This document shows, in pieces, positions 1-9,959 of a DNA stretch of 38,158 nucleotides. Under the pieces are notes generated by a model, which had not been told where the DNA came from, searched no databases, and saw only the letters and a list, made by a program, of their open reading frames with translations. The stretch spans positions 57,831 to 95,988 of the forward strand of contig JAQGDQ010000784.1 of the NCBI GenBank assembly GCA_030141605.1. The letters run 5' to 3'. The position numbers were made by a program, and so were the translations under genes. Within the stretch, counting starts at the first letter, position 1; every line of letters begins with the position of its first letter. Source of the DNA: Tubiluchus corallicola. Its lineage: Eukaryota; Priapulida; Priapulimorpha; Priapulimorphida; Tubiluchidae.

Positions 1-1263
1 ATTGATAACTATTTGCGCGCATAGAAACTTTCCACGATTCTAACACAGAGACAAAAGAAAGTGAGTCGGTTTACCCTCCGATGACGTAATCGCGTCAACG
101 AGTCACGAATTAACTTCCCCTCTGGCGAAAATTAATAACATGGTGATACCTTATACGGCTAAATGGAAGGTTTTTCGTGCGCAACGTTGACTTTTCATTT
201 AATTTTACTGCCAGTGTGAGTAAACGGTTCCAATTCGTTAACAAAATAAGAGGCAAAACTGTGTCATCTTAAAAGCGGAACTGAAAACGTTAATTTTACA
301 ATTTGCGATTACCTTTCACCCGGTTGTAAGCCTACATGTGTCTTCTGCTCACCTGTGAGCTCATCGACCGACACCTGGTCACGTGTGATAAGTTGAGCAT
401 GTGCACGAGGAATTCTTCTCGGATGACTCAGGGGTTTCCCATGCACTTTCGCGCGTTCAGCACGGGGTACGTCTGTTCTCCATACAATGCGCATACTTGT
501 CTACAAAAACAGGCCAAACGTGGCTATTCTTGAGGTGGATTGCACCATTGTTAGCCGAGGAAATGAGTAATAGGGAAGGTATCTTCTCGGGGCAAGGTTC
601 TTGTGCAAGGTTCCGCCGTTTTCGGTGTTCTAAAGTAACACAAGGCAGCAGAAGAAACATTGTCTGATCGCATGAGCTACGCATGCGCTCTAAGACTACA
701 ATTATGAGCTCACAGACCGTGCCAAGATTGCATCATACTGAATACGTTTTTTTTACAAACTTGTGTATCGTTCATTATATATATATATAAGTTATATAAG
801 TTTATTTATTTCCACTCTGCATCTAACAGTTATAATAAAAATACAGATAATTTCCCTGAAGTAAATATAAATATAAATGCAATATTATCCAGAAATTACA
901 AAAGAGATTCTTATACAGCATATACATGTGCAAGTTACATTACGGAATAATTTTGATGCATACAGTTTGAGCCTAAAAGCATAGCTTGACAGGCCAAACT
1001 GTACGTGGAAATCTTAAAGAAATGATTAATAATTGAAATAATGATATTATATTCATAAATGTGGGTGGGGGGAGTAGTGAATGAAAGATTAAATGGAGCG
1101 ATAACGAAGAAAAACTGTGATCATGATTATAAAGTGTTCAGTAACCTGTTGAGCATAGTCACGTTTTATTAAGATTACTGTGGAAAAAGAATGCAGGTGA
1201 TTACCATTATCAAACTGTGTTACTCTCAATACTTTTGAAATATTTCTTTTCTGACGGTTTTTT
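1..1263. other. No supported gene; AT-rich non-coding sequence
   Basis: Only short overlapping reading frames on both strands (roughly 309-684) occur here. They lack splice context, recognisable motifs or a consistent composition, so I do not call them. A GTGAGT at 61-66 could be a splice donor of an upstream exon, but no coding frame supports it. A short (TA)n tract lies near 777-788. Confidence 0.5.
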
Positions 1264-1770
1264 TACAAGTTGAAAGGGAATGACGCAACATTATAATGCA
1301 ACATTGTGGTTATGTCCATGCCTTGAGTATTTAAACGGAAAAAATTTCCAAGATAGTTTAGGCCTGTTAAGCCCTAGTTATTGCCCTTTATTAATAAGAT
1401 GGTGGAATAATTTACCCAGTAAAATAAAACTAGCCAGTAATATAAATAAATTTAAGAAACTTTTAAAAAAATATTTACTAGAAAATGTTTGATTAGATAA
1501 ATGATGTAATATGTAAATTTTTTACCATAATTATACAATTTTATCGTACTAATTAAGTTTTCGTCTTTTTATCTGCACTTTAATTTATTTGCACCTACTT
1601 GTGTGTTTATATTGTATTAACAATTTACTACGTATTTTGTACTTTTAGCTGTAATTTTACTTTCTGTACGTTGTCGATATGTTTTACGATGTTTTTAATG
1701 GACATGCAAGTCTCTTGACTTCAGTTCATAGATGTATTATAAAAAAATAAAGACATTTTATATTTATATT
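1264..1770 (+). mobile_element. 5'-truncated LINE, reverse transcriptase C-terminus and 3' UTR
   Basis: A 70-residue frame (1280-1492) carries the WNNLP...FKKLLKKYLL pattern typical of the extreme C-terminus of CR1/L2/Rex-type non-LTR reverse transcriptase ORFs. It is followed by about 250 bases of AT-rich 3' UTR and AATAAA near 1745, in an A/T-rich tail. A short hairpin (AAGTC/GACTT) lies near 1708. The 5' part, including the catalytic domain, is absent, so the copy is dead. The exact 5' boundary and the family were not determined. Confidence 0.6.
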
Positions 1771-2362
1771 TATTAGCGCCTTCGAACAAGCACATGTAAA
1801 ACATGCAGACACGCCCCCTAACATCAAATATTAGAGACCGCCACGACAATGTAAAGTTTGCTGATTTAACTCACTTCTTTGAACACACTAATTGTTATAT
1901 AATATGTTATGAAATTTTGCAACTTTTATGCTGATGTACCTTGTATGCATAACACTGTTTTCAATGCTATAACCTTGAGTAAGAAATGTACGTAAAGTGA
2001 CATTTGGACTAAAACACTAACGTATCGATTGTGGCATTTACCTCGTTCCTCGTGTATACATGTAACTTGTTTTAGCCAATAAATTACATGCATACATACA
2101 TAAAATAGATTATAAAACAATTACAATTTCAACATTGAAAAATACTGACACCAAACATACCCAGAACAAACTATATACAAACAACATAGATGGCAGCACA
2201 TACATGACAATTGTAATACAGACATACTACGGTTCTATGGATATAAAGTACGTGTATTTTTTACAGTTCAACATTGGTGTACGTGTTTATCAAAACATAT
2301 TTTGTAAGCAGTGTTTATGCAAAGGTTATTTCGTCACATTACCACACATTAAAACTATTGAG
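1771..2362. other. No supported gene
   Basis: AT-rich sequence. The 161-codon frame 2135-2620 runs through this stretch into the hAT-like element at 2371. It lacks any recognised motif and is probably fortuitous. Confidence 0.45.
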
Positions 2363-2370
2363 CCCGTATG

Positions 2371-2637
2371 CAGGGCCAGATTAGGACCTTTCGGAGACCC
2401 TAGACTAACGAAATTATTTGGCATCCTTCTAACCCATCCTCAAACAGGATCCTTTATCTCAAATAAGGGGCCAGAAACAAGGGCCACTTTTTCAACGTTG
2501 ACATTTTGTTTTAAGTTAATTGAATTACTCAGAATGAAAAAAATTCAAAATATATTCATTTTTCAAGCTTCTATGCCCCTAAGCTTAAGGGACGCTAGGC
2601 TGCAGCCTATACTAGCCTAGAGGATAATGTGACCCTG
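2371..2637. mobile_element. Short hAT-type MITE (267 bp)
   Basis: Starts CAGGGCCAGATTA and ends TAATGTGACCCTG, so both termini read CAGGGYCA on their own strand, as in hAT superfamily terminal inverted repeats. Flanking octamers are CCCGTATG (2363-2370) and TCCATACG (2638-2645). They agree at 5 of 8 positions and all three differences are transitions, consistent with an old 8-bp target duplication. There is no transposase. Confidence 0.55.
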
Positions 2638-3275
2638 TCCATACGTCATAACAATATGATTAATAAGTCAACATCAATGAACTTGTAATATCGTTACTGA
2701 AGTTTAGATTAGATCTCGTTATTGCCTGCCATTGTTTATAGTATCAACACTGGTAGCTGTGTTATAATAATAAGGGTTGCTATTATTACCTCGTGTCAAC
2801 AATTAGAATCTCACTGTCACGCTGTCTGACCAACACAGGCGGATGAGCAGAGTTGAACGGATGAGCAGAGTTGGCTTGACAGGCTTACGTCAAATTCATT
2901 AAACGCCATCTGTTGTTTAATGTTTTACTGTTTACAAAATTAATTATTTCTTGCGTCGAACAAACGCTGTTGTCAGTGCAAACAACGTAACTAAGAATAG
3001 CTGCCATTGTTGTTTTAGCACACATTTCGTGTCGTCACAATAAACAATAACAAACGTTAAAAATAATGATAAATTCTGCAATTACTTAATGGCGGCTTTC
3101 TTGGGAAGCTAGACAACTTTTAACAATGACATCATAATAAAAGTGCGCAAAAGGAAAAGTTCAAACAAATTTTTGGATCATTTAAACTCAAAATTTAATA
3201 ATTATTAAGATGATTACATGTAATAATATTAGAAGTAATAATAATTTTATATACGTTGCTTTCCGTTTCTTTCAG
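2638..3275. other. Intron or flank upstream of the cytokine-like exon
   Basis: No coding feature is seen. A direct repeat of 16 bases (CGGATGAGCAGAGTTG) occurs at 2840-2855 and 2858-2873. The segment ends in a good splice acceptor, pyrimidine tract plus TTCAG at 3271-3275. Confidence 0.5.
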
Positions 3276-3389
3276 GTTAAACGCTGGGACCCAGAATTTC
3301 CCGGTTCAGTAGTGGGACAAACAATGGATCATATCCCACAAACCCCTGAAGATGTGGACGACGCATACCTGGATGCCGTCGCTATGCAG
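3276..3389 (+). CDS. Helical cytokine-like gene, penultimate coding exon
   Basis: A 114-base, phase 0-0 exon between TTTCTTTCAG and GTAAAT. It encodes 38 residues beginning VKRWDPEFPG and ending LDAVAMQ, acidic and proline-containing in its centre. In the four-helix reading this would be the AB loop running into helix B. The signal peptide and helix A would lie in upstream exons, which I could not identify in 1-3275 and which may be outside the window. The frame is fixed by joining to the exon at 4899, because both ends are phase 0. Confidence 0.6.
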
Positions 3390-3547
3390 GTAAATTATTT
3401 CACCTTACCAACATGCTCACATTTATGCGTTAACGGTACTATAAAACGGGTATGGCAATGGCCAGAATTGAGAAGAACGAACAATGCCGTTTGAAAATTT
3501 CCACAGTAGGATCTTGTGTAGTTTTTCGCCGAATTGCTTCATACAAA

Positions 3548-3700
3548 TTCAATTCAAAGGTTTATTTATCTCTAATATAATATTTATAACGCAAATACAA
3601 CAAATTATGTAAAGTATGTAGAGATGGGGTGGCGAAAGACCAGGAGGTCATCGAGTCAGCCACCCCTATATAACTTAGAAATATTATAAAGCGCGGCAGA
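3548..3700 (-). mobile_element. CR1-like LINE 3' end, copy 1
   Basis: Read on the minus strand, the segment ends in a TTGAATTGAAT microsatellite-like tail, preceded by a hairpin at 3626-3666. The hairpin has an 8-bp outer stem GGGGTGGC/GCCACCCC and an inner stem GACC-AGGA-GGTC. The loop, on the minus strand, reads GACTCGATGACC...GGTCTTTC. This resembles the conserved 3' end of CR1 elements (ACTAGATGACC...GGTCCCTTCC followed by a short tandem tail). Only the 3' UTR is present and the 5' limit is approximate. Confidence 0.6.
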
Positions 3701-4416
3701 CTACATGGTTAGGTCTTAAGTGTAGCAAATAAACAAGATGCAAAGCAGTTACATTATAATTATACCAATGGAAAAAGGCAAGCAAATAATGCAATTAAAA
3801 TTTAAAACAACCAGTGAACAAGTCATGAATGCAGCAACAAAAAAGCAAGCAATCTGGTTAAATCATAAATGTAATGGGGTTTAAAATCTGAATATGAATG
3901 GTACACCGCATGGGTCTAAAACGGTGCGCCTTTGGTATGGAACCTCCGTACATAAAGAGCAAGTAAGAACTGTATATCTGAGAAACGTTGTAGTTTACAT
4001 TTTCTAACTTCAACACTCAAAGTTCTTGACTTCATGGATTCCGCATCTTGCACGCTTTATATTTTTGAGCATCAGAACACATTTTATAGTGCTAGGAGGT
4101 ATATTTACCCGTGTTTTCTACGCCTAGCTCACATGTTTAGAATTTCGTAAACATGCATAATAAAATGATAAGTTTGCCGGCTTGTGCATGTAATAAAACG
4201 TGTAGCTTGTTGGTAATTGTGTACTACTGTGTGGAGCTGCACGTCCTATAAACGCTAAAATGCAGCGGAAGTTGTTTTTTCGTTAATTCATAGAATTTAA
4301 TTATCTTTAAATGTTTTTTACTTTATTGGTATCACGCGATGCTACTGTTGTCTAGCGAGCTCATTGCAGAATAGCTTAAAATTACATCATGACGCATTTT
4401 TTCTCGCGTTTTTCGT
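3701..4416. other. Intronic sequence, nothing recognised
   Basis: AT-rich intron between the two cytokine-like exons. The first part may be further LINE 3' UTR, but no coding remnant or terminal repeat was found. Confidence 0.4.
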
Positions 4417-4640
4417 TCATAGACATAGACATAGAACATTTATTTTCTCCAATTAGTTTGACATAAAAAGTTTTTAAATATTATGTAATTATTATCGTGG
4501 AGCAGGGCAGGGAAGGACCATAGGGTCATCTAGTCTCCTGCCCTTTCTTGTAAATAGATTAGTATATTAAAAATAAATGGTGATGCCGCAGATAACAAAA
4601 ACAAATAAGAAAAAAATAATAATAAAAACAGTATAAATGA
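4417..4640 (-). mobile_element. CR1-like LINE 3' end, copy 2
   Basis: On the minus strand it ends in a (TCTATG)n tail (4417-4437 region). This is preceded by a hairpin at 4504-4544: outer stem AGGGCAGG/CCTGCCCT, inner stem GACC-ATAG-GGTC, loop reading GACTAGATGACCCTATGGTCC. That is very close to the CR1 3' hairpin. The outer stem has a different sequence from the copy at 3626 yet is still fully paired. The 5' limit is approximate. Confidence 0.65.
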
Positions 4641-4898
4641 TACAAATTATCAAAAAAGAAGTGAAAACAAAAAATAATAAACCACCATGCTAATAGCCTA
4701 GTTTTCATTTAGAAATGTCCCTGTTCTTTATCACTAAAGAATATTTGTAATAAAATCTGTGGGCGGAGATTTGCTAGGTGCTTATAGCCGTGACTCGGAG
4801 GAGGTTATAAAAGTTTTATATTTCATCATTATAAAATAATGAGTTCTTACGCACTAAATGAAATGTGGCAGATCTTATATTTCCACTTTTTATTTCAG

Positions 4899-5252
4899 TT
4901 TGCTATTGAACATCCCCGATTGTTTGAAAGTCTTCAGATATTTGCGGTCAACTTCGAGCAAATCTATCGAGATGAAGATCGTAGCCGCGGCCCGGACAAC
5001 TACGCCGAAGCGTACGGCAAGTTAAAGGACAAGATGAAAGAGATGATGTGCTACATGGAGATGAACATTGCCGCCATGGGCCACCGGAAACGGCAACCGG
5101 TAGTGACGGAAGATTTCATGCCGCAAGAAGTGAGAGAGATGCAGGGGGCGGAGCAGGACTACAGAGACTACATCACCATCAGGGACTATAGGAAAATGTT
5201 GATATATATATCAGCAGTATACGGTAGAATGCAAGAAATTAATTACTTTTAA
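4899..5252 (+). CDS. Helical cytokine-like gene, terminal coding exon
   Basis: The acceptor TTTATTTCAG ends at 4898 and the frame runs 117 codons to TAA at 5250-5252. Visible pattern: an amphipathic helix (FAIEHPRLFESLQIFAVNFEQIYR written in part: LFESLQIFAVNFEQIY), an acidic linker, a long helix (YGKLKDKMKEMMCYMEMNIAAMG), a basic and proline-rich loop, then a final helix beginning ITIRDYRKML and ending near the C-terminus EINYF. The order helix B, loop, helix C, long CD loop, helix D at the extreme C-terminus matches IL-6/CNTF/CLCF1-type cytokines. A final helix entered by a short DY/RDY turn is also typical. Sequence identity is low, there is a single cysteine, and no family name is certain. 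It could instead be an unrelated helical secreted protein. Confidence 0.7.
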   Translation, partial: FAIEHPRLFESLQIFAVNFEQIYRDEDRSRGPDNYAEAYGKLKDKMKEMMCYMEMNIAAMGHRKRQPVVTEDFMPQEVREMQGAEQDYRDYITIRDYRKMLIYISAVYGRMQEINYF

Positions 5253-7602
5253 CAATAGATAAGTTTAAAGTGTTGTATAGTGTTATCAACTGTTTTATGT
5301 CCAGACAGAAATAGAGTTATCGTTAGTAAGCGAGAGAGCTTTACAAAGATTCCAAAAGATGGAGCAACCTGTCAGGGATCATTATTTTTCCAGATCCTTT
5401 CTGAAGGATATATTAAATAACGCCCACTGTAAATATAGAACCCCAAAACAGTTGAATATATAGAGCTGTGGTTGCGCTAGGATGCCAATTAAGTTATTTT
5501 ATTTGTTATTTATTATTACATTGTAAATACGAGAGAAGATTTATGTAACAATTTTTGTAATGAGTTGTGTTTCTGCTTAAACCATGCAGGAAAGCCTTTT
5601 TTCAAAACAATCGGTGCTTTACGTTAGCAGAGAAGAGCAAATACGTGTAGCTGGTTTATATTTTGTATAATTTGTTTAAAGCTAGTAGAAATAGCTAGAC
5701 CACCCATGCAGAACATACTGGTGACTTTAGACATCCAAAACTTTATACTAATATTAAGCCACTTTTTAAATTTTGTTCTAATGATGTTTTGAAGTATATA
5801 ACAAACTCAGTTTAAAAAGAAAGTATAAGACACCATGCTTTCCCCCAAGAATGTCTGTTAAATCTGATATTGTATTATGAAGATAATAGTTGCTTCTGCG
5901 GCAGTCTGGAAAAGCTGCAACAATCAGTAGCTGAATAGTGCTGCCATCTAGGTAACAGTACAGTAAGCTAATCAGACACAATGCTGTCTGTTGTCGAACT
6001 TCAGATAAATTAATTTATGAAAATTTTAACACTCTGCAAACCAACTTTCAGTTTTAATTAATAATGGGAAAGGAATTTTTTAAAAGAATTTTAAAAGATT
6101 CACTGCATTATTTATTTGTGGCAATTATTATTTATTATAAGCCTATAATCTTAAGCATGGTTTTCTATGCACATCGGGAATACTGTTACATAATTAAGAA
6201 AAATGGAGTGCACATATCGTTAAATATAAAGTAATGATATTGCAATTAACAGCATATCATTTTTAAGAAGACAATCAACTGTGCATAAAGTTGTGTACAG
6301 GGCTTAAATTTGTTACCGAATTTATTTAACAAACGTGCAAAGCACAACAGTACTATCATATCGTGACACGTTCACAGTACTAATATAAATCTAGTCATTT
6401 ATTATTGTAAATATAGACCTGGCTAAGTAATGTCAGAATAGGATATCAGATACGTAGAGCGGCAGACATATATTTAAGTAATGGCTTTCAAATGTATAAA
6501 GTATTAATTTATTTTTGTACTTTTGTAATTTATTGGGAATAAATTATTTTTGCAATATTTTGTGGTTTTGATCTTCGGTTTGTAGAAAGTAATATTTTAA
6601 TTGCTGTACAATTTTGTGTGACACGAAAATTAGAACATTTATCAATGTTAGCTACGTTATTCGTATCACAGTTGGCACAAAATACAACACAATACACAAA
6701 AATATAAAACACAAAAAAGTAATTAAAAACTGTAATAATTTATTCATTTATTGATGCCTACACATCACAAAACCTGGTGCAATTACAAAATCAAATGAAC
6801 GATTATAACGATGGATCTTCTGTTACATTTCCGTTACTCCTATTACAACTGCTCATTACAGCATTACAACTTGAAAATTTACACATCCGTACATTTAGTT
6901 GGCAGTACAATGGCATGACCAGATACAACTTAATATTATACGTAAGTTTTTATAAATCTATCAACAATCAGGTTCATGGTTTTAGGTGTTTTACAGAATT
7001 CACAGTTTTATAAAATTGTGACATCAAACCCGGAAGTCAAAAGTAGCAAAAAGGCATCGAAGAGAACTTGTAGATTGTAGAGAACTTATTACCTAAACAT
7101 GTTCGTTGCTTGTCAAAGTTCGCAAACGATTCGAATGAACTTTTTTAATCCGAAATCGATCTAACACAGAACTACGGATTTGAATAATTCGCCACCCCAA
7201 CTATGTACATTCTTTATCATAAAAACGCTTGAAACAGGATGCTGAGTCAGCAAAATTTAGCTGCGATATCTGTGCACAATCTTAAACAAATTATTGGAAT
7301 TTTTTTCAGAACAAATCAAGCAATATGCATGATCTCTGCTTTTTATGAATAATTCGTAACTTATTCGAAAATTTTTAAAACTAATTTCGTTCCGATCCGG
7401 ATTCGAAATTCGGTTTAATTCCGCGTTCAAAAGCGAAAATTTCAATTGGAATTAACTTTTTTGAGAATAAGCCAAACAATTTACACAGTGACTGCAAACA
7501 CCGTGCAGTTTAGCATCTTTAGTAAATTCAAACAATAGCATATTGCAAGCAGACTTTAGACAACAGCATTTGCCCACAAGGCAAAATACAGTTTCCTTTT
7601 AC
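5253..7602. other. Probable 3' UTR of the cytokine-like gene, then intergenic
   Basis: The first canonical AATAAA after the stop at 5252 is at 6538-6543, so the 3' UTR could run about 1.3 kb. An ATTAAA near 5410 is an earlier weak candidate. No coding potential is seen. From about 6560 to 7602 nothing is recognised. Confidence 0.4.
6538..6543 (+). promoter_or_regulatory. Candidate polyadenylation signal AATAAA
   Basis: The first canonical hexamer downstream of the stop codon at 5252 on the plus strand. Use is inferred only from position. Confidence 0.35.
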
Positions 7603-7627
7603 AGTTGAACATAATCTTGTTATAATA

Positions 7628-8182
7628 CTTTGCTTGGCATCCTTCTGTCTTGGAAGAAAATGGAGTGTGTGCCAAGAGAGTCAGTTATTGATCACATTGA
7701 CGGAGCTGCAGCGTTGACTGCGGCTGAACAATTCGATCCTTGGACCACTGGAGTGGCCTCTCCAGGGCGCACGCCTGGGCAAGGTGTATGGAGATCCTGA
7801 GTTGCCCAGACAGCAGGAACCCCCTCTCTTCCTCCCTGGTGTAGTCCAAAGGAAAGCAAAGCAATACGTTTGGCACCAAGTTGGCTGCAAGCTGCCGGAG
7901 TCAGTGAGCATGCTGCACTGGTCCGCCTTCGGGGCTCCACTCCTGATTTGGAAGGTTTACTCCTCTACACATGGCCGTTGGGTCACTTGACCTCCTCCGT
8001 CCTCTAGCCGTTGGTTGCTTGTACAGCTCCTCCGCCTAGTGTCGAGATACAGTATGGGCATCCCGCAAGCCTACAGCACCTGGTATTCCTAGGTGGTCAC
8101 CCATCCAATTACTGACCAGGCTCTACGTTGCTTAACTTCGGTGATCAGAGGAGAACCGGTGTTTTCAACGTGATTTGGCCGT
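7628..8182 (-). mobile_element. 5S-rRNA-derived SINE, copy 1 (555 bp)
   Basis: The minus strand begins with a degenerate 5S rRNA gene. It includes the internal-promoter region (TTGGATGGGTGACC, AATACCAGGTGCTGTAGGC), followed by a body of about 430 bp shared with the copies at 27491 and 38059. It is flanked by long direct repeats, 7603-7627 and 8183-8207, identical at 24 of 25 positions, as made by LINE-type target-primed integration. The 5S head should supply an RNA polymerase III promoter. Class: SINE3-type. Confidence 0.9.
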
Positions 8183-8207
8183 AGTTGAACATAACCTTGT
8201 TATAATA

Positions 8208-9959
8208 ACGTATATCAAAAATGCTCTAATAACTGTATAAATGACGTTACTATCCTGTAATGCTGTAACACAAAAGCTGCTGCAACATCCAATTTCACCC
8301 CAAAAGTCAAAATTGTGACTCCCCCAGTTAGATCTCAAATTTCATCCACATTATTTCAACTTGAACACAATTCCTTATTTCTAAATAATGGAATGTTTAT
8401 TTCAACGACTTCAACACTGCCACTGGCAGCAGTTCGATGTCATTACTCTATATCAAAAATACTATCACAAATAAACATGTATACTATTTACAACATTAAA
8501 AAATCTAATTACAAACAAATCTCACGATCTCACTGAGTACTAAAAGGTAAAAATATATTGTACATAATTAGTGAATGCAACTAGCTGCCAATAACATGAA
8601 CACATAGGCCTGCTTGTGCTACAGTAAGTTTCCATACAAAATGTTCACCGCTACAAAATACATAGACAGATAAACGAATGTCTGATCACAGTCTAGCAAA
8701 AAGTTTTTTTTTTAATTTTCAGCCTGCCGTATACCATACCACAGAGCCTATACACAACGCCATGGAAGTTCAAGTAAAAAACGGTGCAGGAAATCGGTTT
8801 TTAACGAAGTTATCGGCAACCTGAGAATTTTCGAATGTCGTTTTGTTAGAATATTAGAAAGTATCAATACTGATTCCCGTATCAGTTTCATAAAAAAGTG
8901 AAAGACACTTTCAGCCCTGCTGTAGACTGTTGTGCACTGATCGTTTAGATTTACAAGTGTCATTTAAGGTTAACAATAAGAAAACAAAGATTATAGAGGG
9001 ATCCATGGACGATCCTTGGATGACCCATAAAAATCATAATTATTGAACTTCTCTATAACATTTGTTTTCTTCTTGTTCGTAACAATGGATGCCAAATCTA
9101 TTTAAGATTAATGATACACAAATTACTAATGCTATAAAAACTCAGTGGACAGAAGATAGGATCCTTAATTCTTATAATTCAACCAGAGTTTCTGGGCAAC
9201 GTCCAGTGATTAAAAAGGGAAGCATCATAAAAGTATGCATCATAAATGATATAAAAATATACAGCAAGTGAATTAAACTGGACATGTCGGCAATCAGCAC
9301 CATGATTACATTACTCAACGCTCGTTAATTAGTGCAAAATCGTTACTCGTTCAAAAGCTAACAAGACGTATCTTGCATTTACAATGGTCGGTGATGTACG
9401 TAAAATATTAACTACATGTATAACAAATTGTTGGTCCTCGTGACATAATAATGGATTATGGTAATACAGTCACATACGCACACAGATAAAGAAAGATTTA
9501 CAACCGACACGGACTCGACATGCTTCCAGGTCCACCGTTACACATTTCACAACCTTACCAATCACACGCATTCATACAGAGACAACGATGTTCAGCCACT
9601 AATTCCTGGCTAAAAGATCTGCTCAGTTCTATAGTTAAATATAGTTAAAACTAGTTTCTCCAGGACTAAGTTTAAGATTAAGCTCTAGCTCAGACTAGCT
9701 GCCATTGAAACGGAAAGAAACAGACCAGCAAACAGAAATTCAAACACAAATGCTGGTCTGGCAACACTCTAGTGCTTAGTTTGGCTGTTGGACAGATAAA
9801 TGGTTATCACATATCCCTACGTGTAGCAACTACAATGACCCACCAAACCCAAGGACTTGTCAGTAAGTCATTTATAATGTTATAAATTACAATTCTCTAA
9901 GGATTGCATTATCGTTACAAATCTCAGTATGTTAATTGCAATGATACTGTTGGCATACA
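8208..9959. other. Intergenic; includes probable Sidekick 3' UTR
   Basis: No gene is supported. Minus-strand sequence after the Sidekick stop would be its 3' UTR. I found no canonical AATAAA close by on that strand (a TATAAA variant lies near 9852). A perfect 10-bp hairpin is present at 9721-9760. Confidence 0.4.
9721..9760 (-). other. Perfect 10-bp hairpin in probable Sidekick 3' UTR
   Basis: CAGACCAGCA (9721-9730) and TGCTGGTCTG (9751-9760) are exact reverse complements separated by 20 bases. This would fold as a stem-loop in a Sidekick transcript extending about 240 bases past the stop. It is too short for a microRNA precursor, and its function is unknown. Confidence 0.35.

Noticed and set aside
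309-684. Overlapping short reading frames on both strands
   Set aside because: No motif, no splice context, and equal openness on both strands.
2135-2620. 161-codon plus-strand frame
   Set aside because: It runs from unique sequence into a hAT-like MITE and has no recognisable domain; most likely chance.
8703-8716. Poly-T run as a retrocopy A-tail for Sidekick
   Set aside because: Only about ten bases, over 1.2 kb from the stop, with no matching target duplication.
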